A DNA stretch of 64,000 nt, from assembly GCA_031732855.1 (NCBI GenBank), contig JAVMKJ010000176.1, forward strand, positions 1-64,000. The letters are read 5' to 3'. Of the stretch, positions 25,764 through 34,200 are shown piece after piece. A model generated the notes under the pieces. It ran no database searches. It was given only the letters and a program-made list of their open reading frames with translations, and was not told the DNA's origin. Made by a program: the position numbers and the translations under genes. The stretch is from JAVMKJ01 sp031732855 (GTDB lineage: Bacteria > Pseudomonadota > Gammaproteobacteria > Competibacterales > Competibacteraceae). Position 1 is the first letter of the stretch, and every line of letters starts with the position of its first letter.

Positions 25764-25830
25764 CACCCCTCTCCCTCCGGGAGAGGGGTTGGGGGTGAGG
25801 GAGAGAGGGGCTGGGAGTGAGGCGAGACCG
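25764..25830. repeat. REP-like palindrome between sdhB and sdhE
   Basis: CCCCTCTCCCT and AGGGAGAGGGG-type arms surround a CCGG centre, followed by TTGGGGGTGAGGG and a second partial copy (GAGAGGGGCTGGGAGTGAGG). It is the same family as the copies near 2.5, 30.9, 31.1 and 38.6 kb. Sitting between sdhB and sdhE, it could lower sdhE expression or stabilise the sdhB message. Confidence 0.75.
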
Positions 25831-25834
25831 GCGC

Positions 25835-26611
25835 TTACCGCCGTTCCACCATCAGCTTCTTGATTTCCGCGATGGCCTTCGCGGGATTCAGACTCTTCGG
25901 GCAGGTCTTGGTGCAGTTCATGATGGTGTGGCAGCGATACAGCCGGAACGGGTCTTCCAGGTTGTCCAGCCGCTCGCCGGTGAACTCGTCGCGACTGTCC
26001 ACGATCCAGCGGTATGCCTGCAGCAGGATCGAGGGACCCAGGTAGCGTTCGCCGTTCCACCAGTAGCTCGGACAGCTCGTGGAACAGCAGGCGCACAGGA
26101 TGCACTCGTACAGCCCGTCCAGCTTGGCGCGGTCCTCCTTGGATTGCAGGCGCTCGCGCTCCGGCGGCGGCGTGGCCGACTGCAACCAGGGTTTGATCGA
26201 GGTGTACTGGGCGTAGAAGTGGGTCAGATCCGGCACCAGATCCTTCACCACCGCCATGTGCGGCAGCGGGTAGATCTTGACCTCGCCGGACACATCGCCG
26301 ATGGCCTTGGTGCACGCCAGGGTGTTGGTGCCGTCGATGTTCATCGCGCAGGAACCGCATACGCCCTCGCGGCAGGAGCGCCGGAAGGTCAGGGTCGGGT
26401 CGACCTCGTTCTTGATCTTGAGCAGGGCGTCCAGCACCATCGGGCCGCAGGCGGCCAGATCGACCTCGTAGGTGTCCATGCGCGGGTTTTCGCCACTGTC
26501 CGGGTCCCAGCGGTAAATCTGAAAGCGCCTGACGTTCTTGGCGCCCGTGCCGGCATAGTAGGTCTTGCCCTTGCCGATGACGGAGTTGGCCGGAAGTTTG
26601 AATTGAGCCAT
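25835..26611 (-). CDS. sdhB: Succinate dehydrogenase iron-sulfur subunit
   Basis: A 258-residue subunit. The N-terminal 2Fe-2S ferredoxin domain has CREGVCGSC; the C-terminal domain has CILCACCSTSCP and MNCTKTCPKSLNP for the 4Fe-4S and 3Fe-4S clusters. It carries electrons from the SdhA flavin to quinone. It is 12 bp downstream of sdhA. All expected cysteines are present. Confidence 0.96.
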   Translation of the reverse strand: MAQFKLPANSVIGKGKTYYAGTGAKNVRRFQIYRWDPDSGENPRMDTYEVDLAACGPMVLDALLKIKNEVDPTLTFRRSCREGVCGSCAMNIDGTNTLACTKAIGDVSGEVKIYPLPHMAVVKDLVPDLTHFYAQYTSIKPWLQSATPPPERERLQSKEDRAKLDGLYECILCACCSTSCPSYWWNGERYLGPSILLQAYRWIVDSRDEFTGERLDNLEDPFRLYRCHTIMNCTKTCPKSLNPAKAIAEIKKLMVERR

Positions 26612-26623
26612 GGCAGCGTCCCC

Positions 26624-28414
26624 TTAGTACGTGCGCTTCTTGGGCGGAATGTATTCCACCTCGTTGGTCAGGGTGTAGGTGTGAACCGGACGGTAGTCGA
26701 TGGTGACCTCGCCCTTGGCACCCAGCCACGCCAGGGTGTGTTTCATCCAGTTCTCGTCGTTGCGGTCCGGATAGTCCTCGCGGGCGTGCGCCCCACGGCT
26801 CTCGGGCCGGTTGATCGCCGATTTGATGGAGACCATCGCGCAGCCCAGCAGATTGTCCAGTTCCAGCGTCTCGACCAGATCGGAATTCCACACCATGCCC
26901 CGGTCGCTGACGCCGATGTGCTCGAAGCCGGCGTACACGTCTTCCAGCAGCTTGATGCCCTCGGCCATCGACTCGCCGGTGCGGAACACCGCCGCGTGAT
27001 TCTGCATGGTCCGCTGCATCCGCATCCGCAGGCTGGCGGTGGGATTTTCGCCCTTGGCGTGGCGCAACCCGTCGAAGCGGGCCACGATCCTGTCCACCGA
27101 GGCTTGCGGCAACGCCCCGTGCGGGCTGTTGGGCTGGATCAGCTCGGCGCAACGGATGGCGGCGGCGCGGCCGAACACCACGATGTCGAGCAGCGAGTTG
27201 GAGCCCAGACGGTTGGCGCCGTGCACCGACACGCAGGCCGCCTCGCCGATGGCCATCAGGCCGGGGATGATCGTATCGGGATTGCCATCCTTGAGGATGA
27301 CCACTTCGCCGCGATAGTTGGTCGGGATGCCACCCATGTTGTAATGCACGGTCGGCAGCACCGGCGCCGGTTCCTTGGTCACGTCCACGCCGGCGAAGAT
27401 GCGGGCGGTCTCGGCGATGCCCGGCAGCCGTTCGTTGATGACGTCGGCGCCCAGGTGTTCCAGGTGCAGGTAGATGTGATCCTTGTGCTCGCCGACGCCG
27501 CGCCCTTCGCGGATCTCGATCGTCATCGAGCGGCTGACCACGTCGCGGGAAGCCAGATCCTTGGCGTTCGGCGCGTAACGCTCCATGAAACGCTCGCCGT
27601 TGGAATTGGTCAGATAGCCGCCTTCACCGCGACAGCCTTCGGTCATCAGGCAGCCGGAACCGTAAATGCCGGTCGGGTGAAATTGGGTGAATTCCATATC
27701 CTGCAAGGGCAGGCCGGCGCGCAGCACCATGCCGTTGCCGTCGCCGGTGCAGGTGTGGGCGGAGGTGGCGGAGAAGTAAGCGCGGCCATAACCGCCGGTG
27801 GCCAGTACGGTTTGGTGGGCGCGGAAGACGTGCAGCGTGCCTTCGCTCAGATCCCAGGCCACTACCCCGCGGCAGGCGCCGCCGTCGTCCATGATCAGAT
27901 CGAGCGCGAAGTATTCGATGAAAAATTCGGCGTCGTGCTTGAGCGCCTGCTGATACAGGGTGTGCAGGATGGCGTGACCGGTGCGGTCGGCGGCGGCGCA
28001 GGTGCGCTGGGCGATGCCCTCGCCGTAGTTGGTGGTCATTCCGCCGAACGGCCGCTGGTAAATCTTGCCTTCCTCGGTGCGGGAGAACGGGACGCCGTAA
28101 TGCTCCAGCTCGATGACCGCGGGAACCGCCTCGCGGCACATGTACTCGATGGCGTCCTGGTCGCCGAGCCAGTCGGAACCCTTGACGGTGTCGTACATGT
28201 GCCATTGCCACAGATCCTGGCCCATGTTGGCGAGTGCCGCCGACATCCCGCCCTGGGCCGCCACGGTGTGGCTGCGGGTGGGGAACACCTTGGTCAGGCA
28301 GGCCGTCTTCAGACCTTTCTGGGCCATGCCGAAAGTGGCGCGCAACCCGGCTCCGCCGGCGCCGACCACGACCACATCGTAGTTATGATGAATGAGTTTG
28401 TATGCGTTGGACAT
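26624..28414 (-). CDS. sdhA: Succinate dehydrogenase flavoprotein subunit
   Basis: A 596-residue catalytic subunit. It has the Rossmann motif VVVGAGGAGLRA, TRSHTVAAQGGMSAAL with the His that carries covalent FAD, the active-site stretch FTQFHPTGIYGSG, and GEAACVSVHGANRLGSNSLLD. It oxidises succinate to fumarate in the TCA cycle. The gene is third in sdhCDAB, 26 bp after sdhD; SdhE, its flavinylation factor, is in the same cluster. Confidence 0.97.
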   Translation of the reverse strand: MSNAYKLIHHNYDVVVVGAGGAGLRATFGMAQKGLKTACLTKVFPTRSHTVAAQGGMSAALANMGQDLWQWHMYDTVKGSDWLGDQDAIEYMCREAVPAVIELEHYGVPFSRTEEGKIYQRPFGGMTTNYGEGIAQRTCAAADRTGHAILHTLYQQALKHDAEFFIEYFALDLIMDDGGACRGVVAWDLSEGTLHVFRAHQTVLATGGYGRAYFSATSAHTCTGDGNGMVLRAGLPLQDMEFTQFHPTGIYGSGCLMTEGCRGEGGYLTNSNGERFMERYAPNAKDLASRDVVSRSMTIEIREGRGVGEHKDHIYLHLEHLGADVINERLPGIAETARIFAGVDVTKEPAPVLPTVHYNMGGIPTNYRGEVVILKDGNPDTIIPGLMAIGEAACVSVHGANRLGSNSLLDIVVFGRAAAIRCAELIQPNSPHGALPQASVDRIVARFDGLRHAKGENPTASLRMRMQRTMQNHAAVFRTGESMAEGIKLLEDVYAGFEHIGVSDRGMVWNSDLVETLELDNLLGCAMVSIKSAINRPESRGAHAREDYPDRNDENWMKHTLAWLGAKGEVTIDYRPVHTYTLTNEVEYIPPKKRTY

Positions 28415-28440
28415 GAAACCTCAGCCTCCGGTGGTGGGCG

Positions 28441-28818
28441 TCAGGCCAGTGCGACCTTGAGCACGGCGACGATGGAAATGGCGCCCAGCAGAAACAGCAC
28501 GATCTGCGTGACCAGCACCGCGACAACCTTGGACCCTTCAGGCCGAACGTAATCTTCGTAGATGACCTGCATGCCCAGGCTGGCGTGATAGAACACCGCC
28601 AGAATCAGGGCGATCATCAGGCCGGCATTGATCGGATGGCTCAGCCAGTGCTGAAACGTCTCGTAGTCGGCGCGGGACACCGACAACAGGGAAATGACGA
28701 ACCACAGCATCAGCGGCACCAGGGCGACGGAGGTGACGCGCTGCAACCACCAATGGTGGGTACCGTCTTTGGCGGTGCCCAAGCCACGAACATGGGCGAG
28801 CGGAGTACGAATGCTCAT
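28441..28818 (-). CDS. sdhD: Succinate dehydrogenase membrane anchor SdhD
   Basis: A 125-residue hydrophobic protein with three membrane helices. Family landmarks are THHWWLQRVTSVALVPL at the first helix and FYHASLGMQVIYEDYV at the second. With SdhC it forms the quinone and haem b site. The ATG before SIRTPLAHVRGLG was chosen; the longer frame extends into sdhC. Confidence 0.93.
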   Translation of the reverse strand: MSIRTPLAHVRGLGTAKDGTHHWWLQRVTSVALVPLMLWFVISLLSVSRADYETFQHWLSHPINAGLMIALILAVFYHASLGMQVIYEDYVRPEGSKVVAVLVTQIVLFLLGAISIVAVLKVALA

Positions 28819-28829
28819 GATGTTTCTCC

Positions 28830-29216
28830 TCAGGGCGCGGCGATCAGCCAGCACAGGAAGGTCAGGATGATGGAGGACCACACCACCCACCAGCCGGACT
28901 TGGTGGCCTCATCCAGTTCGAAGCCATAGCCGGCGTCCCAGAACAGGTGCCGGATGCCGTTGGCCATGTGATAAAACAGCGCCCAGGTCCACAGGAACAG
29001 AAACAGTTGCCCCAGCATCGAACCTAGCACCGCTTGAGCGTGCTCGTAGGCTTCGGGGCCAAGCGCGGCCGCCGCCAGCCAGTACACCAGCAGCAGCGTG
29101 CCGACCACCAGCCCGGCGCCGGTGGCGCGGTGGGTGATGGACAGGATCGAGGTCATTTGTGGTTTGTAGTAAGGGCCGATCATGAACGGCGATAACGGCC
29201 GTTTATTGGCGGACAT
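28830..29216 (-). CDS. sdhC: Succinate dehydrogenase cytochrome b556 subunit SdhC
   Basis: A 128-residue protein, first in the sdh operon. RPLSPFMIGPYYKPQ precedes the first helix, then SITHRATGAGL and ALFYHMANGIRHLFWD with the haem-ligand His. Three membrane helices are evident. GAGGAG sits six bases before the ATG. The operon promoter should lie in the 155 bp between this start and the DUF1674 stop; no strong hexamers stood out. Confidence 0.94.
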   Translation of the reverse strand: MSANKRPLSPFMIGPYYKPQMTSILSITHRATGAGLVVGTLLLVYWLAAAALGPEAYEHAQAVLGSMLGQLFLFLWTWALFYHMANGIRHLFWDAGYGFELDEATKSGWWVVWSSIILTFLCWLIAAP

Positions 29217-29371
29217 ACGTTTCTCCTCGTTACGCAGTGGCGAACAACATTATCTTCGTTTTGTGCGATGCACAGCATACCAAATGCCGCACGAATTTCC
29301 TGGAAATCTGGAAACGGGTAACCGGAATGCTGGAACTGGGGTTCGGGCGGTGCTGGCTGGGGAGCGGCGGG

Positions 29372-29536
29372 TCAGAAATCGATGCAGCGCCCCGCTTTTT
29401 CCCAATCGCCGTAGCGGGTGGGTTCGGGACCCTTGGGACCACCGAATTCCTTGGGTCTCTTGGGTGGTTCGGTATCCGGCGATGGGTCGGGAGGCGTGGC
29501 GGGTGGCGGCAACGGCTGCTGGTCGTTCTCGTTCAT
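29372..29536 (-). CDS. DUF1674 / SDHAF4-like succinate dehydrogenase assembly protein
   Basis: A 54-residue gene: a Pro-rich N-terminus (MNENDQQPLPPPATPPD) and the highly conserved ending KEFGGPKGPEPTRYGDW, then GRCIDF. That C-terminus is the hallmark of DUF1674, the bacterial counterpart of mitochondrial SDHAF4, which protects flavinated SdhA and promotes its joining to SdhB. It lies immediately upstream of sdhC on the same strand, which fits the function. Because it is so short it is easily missed. Confidence 0.85.
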   Translation of the reverse strand: MNENDQQPLPPPATPPDPSPDTEPPKRPKEFGGPKGPEPTRYGDWEKAGRCIDF

Positions 29537-29775
29537 CAATATTCTCTTGTTGGAAGGGATGGAGGTGGTCGACCATCCCGGTCCCGCTGGTTGAGGGGGA
29601 CACCCGGGGAGCGGCGGAAAACTGCCCTTGCGGCGGCGTGTCCCCCGGTTTGTTATCGCGCGGTATTATGCCGCTCATGGCCCTCGAACGCAATGAACCC
29701 GCACATCTTCAAGGGCTAAATCCCTGCCGCGGGACGTTGTGTCCATGGTGTAAAATATTTAGAGGATTCAATATC

Positions 29776-30840
29776 ATGAATGCGGAATGGAACGATTTTC
29801 TCAAAGGGGCCGGCGCTGTGTTCGAGCACGGCCAGACATCGCACTTCGGCCAGCCGGAGCGGGAACTGCGCGCGGCCCTCGAAGAAACGATCTGCTGCGA
29901 TTTATCCCACTTGGGTTTGATCGCCGCGCGTGGCCCGGAGGCCGAACCGTTCCTGCAAGGTCAATTGACCTGCGATGTCCGGCAGGTCACGCCGGACCTT
30001 AGTCTGCTCGGCGCGTACTGCTCGCCCAAGGGCCGGGCGCTGGCCTGCATCCGGCTGTTCCAGCGCGGTGACGACCGCTATCTGGAGTTGCCGCGCGGGC
30101 TGGTGGAGCCGACGTTGAACCGACTGCGCAAGTACGTGCTGCGAGCCAGGATCGCGCTGGAGGATGCCAGCGATACCCTGGCGCGAATCGGGGTTGCGGG
30201 ATCAAACGCGGCTACCCTGCTGACGAACCTCCTGGGCGCCGTCCCGGAAGCGGCGAACGCGGTTATTCGCGCCACCATGTCCGACGGGCAGGATGTCACC
30301 CTGATCCGCCTTCCCGGACCTGCGATACGCTTCGAGCTGCACGGCCCGGCATCGGCGCTCGCGGCGATCTGGACGGCGCTGGCTCCCGAGGTTGCTTTCG
30401 GTGGTAGCGAGCCATGGCGGCTGTTGGACATCCTGGCCGGGACACCGGCGGTCCACCCCGAAACCGTGGAAGCGTTCGTGCCGCAGATGCTCAACCTGCA
30501 ACGGTTGGACGGAATCAGTTTTCAAAAAGGCTGTTACACCGGCCAGGAGGTGGTGGCGCGCACCCACTATCTCGGCAAGTTGAAGCGGCGGATGTACCTG
30601 GCCCGGGTGGACACCGCCGCCCCGCCCCGCCCCGGCGATCCGCTGTTCTCGCCGCAGGCCGACGCCAGTCAGAGCGCCGGTCGACTGGCCGACGCCTGCC
30701 GCCATCCCGGCGGCGGCTACGCGGTGCTGGCGGTGGCGCTGATCGAGTGCGCGGAGCATGGCGCGCTGCAACTCGGCGACGCCAGCGGCCCGAAACTCCG
30801 GCTGGAACCGCTGCCGTATGATTTCGAGGCCGCGGCTTAG
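29776..30840 (+). CDS. ygfZ: YgfZ folate-binding Fe-S cluster assembly protein
   Basis: A 354-residue GcvT-like protein. The N-terminal domain includes DLSHLGLIAARGPEAEPFLQGQLTCDV; the C-terminal part has the YgfZ signature KGCYTGQEVVARTHYLGK (KGCYxGQE). YgfZ helps assemble or repair certain Fe-S enzymes with tetrahydrofolate, and E. coli mutants have weak succinate dehydrogenase. It is divergent from DUF1674-sdhCDAB. The in-frame extension upstream of this ATG is not conserved. Confidence 0.92.
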   Translation: MNAEWNDFLKGAGAVFEHGQTSHFGQPERELRAALEETICCDLSHLGLIAARGPEAEPFLQGQLTCDVRQVTPDLSLLGAYCSPKGRALACIRLFQRGDDRYLELPRGLVEPTLNRLRKYVLRARIALEDASDTLARIGVAGSNAATLLTNLLGAVPEAANAVIRATMSDGQDVTLIRLPGPAIRFELHGPASALAAIWTALAPEVAFGGSEPWRLLDILAGTPAVHPETVEAFVPQMLNLQRLDGISFQKGCYTGQEVVARTHYLGKLKRRMYLARVDTAAPPRPGDPLFSPQADASQSAGRLADACRHPGGGYAVLAVALIECAEHGALQLGDASGPKLRLEPLPYDFEAAA

Positions 30841-30852
30841 ACGCCGTACAAA

Positions 30853-30892
30853 AACTCCCCTCTCCCTCCGGGAGAGGGGTTGGGGGTGAGGG
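30853..30892. repeat. REP-like palindrome downstream of ygfZ
   Basis: CCCCTCTCCCT/AGGGAGAGGGG-type arms around CCGG, then TTGGGGGTGAGGG, about 12 bp after the ygfZ stop. It is nearly identical to the copy between sdhB and sdhE. It may work as a transcription-end hairpin. Confidence 0.75.
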
Positions 30893-30933
30893 ATTTCTTC
30901 AACGACTTGGCTCACCAGAGGCTGTACAAAAAC

Positions 30934-31091
30934 GCCTCTCAGAGACTGTCGAAAAACCCCGAATTGATTTTTAAGCAAAATTCCCTGGGTGCGCGGGCTT
31001 CCAGCCCGCTGGAGAAGCCAAAAGCGGGCTGGAAGCCCGCGCACCCAGCAAAAAAATCAAACAGTTAGTTTTTGGACAGCTTCTCAGACGT
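30934..31091. mobile_element. MITE-like element with nested inverted repeats
   Basis: The ends are imperfect inverted repeats (CTCAGAGACTGTCGAAAAAC at the left; the complement of GTTTTTGGACAGCTTCTCAG at the right). Inside, TTGATTTTT boxes also mirror. In the centre, 26-bp perfect arms (30985-31010 and 31023-31048, beginning CTGGGTGCGCGGGC) flank a 12-base loop. No transposase is present, so it would depend on one elsewhere. It extrudes as one long hairpin. A further REP-like hairpin follows at about 31098-31140; the rest of 30841-31247 holds no gene. Confidence 0.6.
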
Positions 31092-31247
31092 GTATTGGAA
31101 CCCCTCGGCCGCAAGCGGTCGAGGGGTTAAGGTGAGGGCGATTATTTCCTGGGCTGAAAAGGCCGCACGAAACCGCTTCTGGAAAGCCGCGCCGGGGGCG
31201 ATGAACGCGCTCCGCCCCACGGCGCATTATCGGTCTGGTCTCTCGCG

Positions 31248-34200
31248 CTATAACCGCCGGACCTGCCGCATTTGCAGAGCCGCCGCGCCGAGGGTGGCCA
31301 TCAGCAGCGCGAGGACCGCCAGCCACCACTCGTCCAGGGTGGGAATATCGATAGCCGCATAGCCCGCCCCCCCCGGATCGACGATGCTGCCATTCTTCCG
31401 CAAATCGCTGTCGCCGGCACCGCCATCGGTCAGGGTGACCGCGAGCGTGCTGCCTTTGACCGTCGCCGCAAGAGGATACCAGTGCGCGGCCTGACCGGTG
31501 GTGGGCCCGAACTTCCAATAGCTCGTGTTGGCCGGCAGCGCGGCTGGATAGGTCAGCGACAAGGTGATGGAGTCCCCGCAACCGGTCGCCGTAAATTGGA
31601 ACAGGCCATAGGGAATCTCGATCCCCGCTGGCGGCGCGACTCCGGTGCTCGCGACCGGGACGAAAGTCGGGTTGACGAGCTGACAGGCCGGCGGCGCGCC
31701 GGTGAGGCAGGCGGTTGCTTGCCCGCCGCCCGACAAGGAGCCGGTATAGCAGGGCGGTGGCGCCGTAACCGGGGCGGTCACGAAGAACGACTGCGAGGCC
31801 GAGGACGCCAGCCGTCCGGCATCGCCGGCAAAATTCGCGGTCAAGGTGAACGATCCCGCCGTGGGTAAGGTCACGGTACAGCTTGCGATGCCGCTCGCAT
31901 TGGTGGTGCCGTTGCACGACTGGCCACCGACCCCGAACTGGATCGACGCGCCGGCGATCGCGGCGTTGGGGTTGGCCGAAACATCGAACAGACCCCCGAC
32001 AAGCGTCACCGGCGTCCCGGCGGTGGAACTCGCCGGGCTGGTGTTCAAGCTCAGGAAGGTGGTGTGCTTGCCGGCACCCCAAGTCAGGCGCGCCGGGTTC
32101 GAGGTGAAGTTCGACGTGCCGACGGTGGCGCTGGCAACCACGGTGTCGGAGCCGGCATAGGTGCCGGTGTAGCTGAACGTCGCCTTGCCGCTGGCGTCAG
32201 TACGAGCAAGTTGGCTTTGCCAATTCGCACCGTTGATGTTGAAAAACACCGGCGTGTCAGCCGGGACGGCCAGGTTGACGAATTCAGCCGTCATCGTTTG
32301 CTGCGATCCCTGGGCGGGGTTGGGTGAAACCGTCGCCGGTGACAGGATCAGGGCCGGCGACGGATTAGTCGTGGCAAACCCGCAACCGCCCGCGCTGGGC
32401 GCCAGTTTGTACACGGCGTCGCTGGCGCTGGCGTAGAGACAGCCATCCGGGCCGATGACGCCAGACCCGATGGCGCCGTTGGTCAAGGGAGTCGAGGTGA
32501 ACGGATTGGTGGTGATGTCCACCAGAGCGAGCGCGAAATTGGGATCGGTCCCCGAGAGCACGATCAACGACTTCGCCGATCCGTCCGGATTAACCTCGCC
32601 GACGGTGACCCAATAAAGTGCGTTCAGGCCGAGCGGGGTGATCGTCGGCGAGGGCTTGTTGGTGCCATCTATCCGGACGACCGGAGCATTCGGATAAGTG
32701 AAATAGTTGGTGACCACATAGATCGTGCCGTCCGGCGCGAACGAAATGGCTCCGTTTCCCCTCGTGGTGGGTAAGGTGGCGTAAACCACTACCGTTGGGT
32801 TGGCACTGCTTGGATTCACGCGGAAAAGGTCTGGATTGTTCAAGTTCCCCCCGTCGCAGGAGTTGTCGAAGAATAAATCGCCGCTCAGCGGGTCGACGGA
32901 AAGGCCGTTGGGGCAAGTCAGGTTGGCGACGACGACCCTCAGTTGGGCACCGGTCACGGGATCGATCTCGACAATGTCGCCCGGGCCACTGCTCGTCGCG
33001 CCATGGGTGGCGTACAACCGACCGTCCTTGCCAAAGACCGGTTGCCCTAGCGTTTGCCCCAAGTTTGATAGCTCGTTGGAGGCCACTCCGCCTTGGCTAC
33101 CCATCCTGTAGAGTCCACCCGTCCGAAAATTGGCAATGAACACTGATCCGGTCGTATCGAAAGCCGGATTCGATGCCCCCGGACAACCACCCCAGTTGAC
33201 GTTGCCGAAGAAGAAGTTCTGTGCAAAGAAACCGTTGGCGAAGGGCGTCAGGACGTAGCCGTTCGCCCCGGTCGGCGGAGCGCCGACGCAGGACTGATTG
33301 ACGGAACCATTGAACGTCACGCTCGCGCTGCCGGGCACCGGCAGGTTGCCGTCGGTCACGTCCACCGCCGTGTAAATCACGGTCTCGCTGAACTGGTTGG
33401 TCGCGACGAACTGGATCTGGCCATTGACGTCGGTGACGCTCGGGCTCGGCCCGGTAATGACCGAGTGGCCACTACCCTGTGACAGCGTGATCAGCTTGCC
33501 GGGGCTGGGACGATTCTGGGCATCCTTGAGCGTCACCGTGATGGTGGTCGTGCTCGTGCCGTTGTTTGACACGCTGGTGGGGTTGGCGCTGATGCCGCCC
33601 GCAGCCGCAAGTGGGGGGCCAAAGACGATCTGAGGCGTTTCCGTCAGCGTAACGCTATCCGTCGTGACCGTCGCCGTAAAGATGACCGTCTCGATGGTCG
33701 CGTCGGTCACGGTAAACACGACCGCGCCATGATCGATCGACGACACGCCACTGGCTGGGGTAATGACCGCATGACTACCCGCGTTTGCCGCAAGCGTTAC
33801 GGTCTTCCCGGCAACGACATTTCCATTCGCATCGGCCAGGGTAACGACAACGTAGCTCGGGGAAGTTCCATCGGCGAAATTCGGCAGAGGCAGATTCACA
33901 ATATCGGGAACCGCGTAAGTTGTGGGCAGATATGCCTTGACATAAGAAACCGCCGTACTGACAGGTCCCGTTGTCTGTCCGGTCAACCGTTGATGCAGAA
34001 GAGCAAGATTCGGTGAGCCCAGTCCGACATGTGCAAAGTCGCTACCCATGGATGCCCCGTTATGAAACGCATCCGTATTGGCAAACGGGTAAATTAAAGG
34101 GTTCAAGAATCCAAGATTGCTTCCTTGCGTCTGATTCAGCAAGGCTGCAAAGGCCGCCCATGTCGGCGCGGAGCTACTCGTGCCACCGTAAAATTTCCCG

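Noticed and set aside
25817..28552. A 911-codon plus-strand open frame
   Set aside because: Antisense of sdhA and sdhB, whose catalytic and cluster motifs are complete.
29182..29775. A long N-terminal extension of YgfZ
   Set aside because: It runs antisense to the DUF1674 gene and has no resemblance to any domain; the YgfZ domain begins at the chosen ATG.
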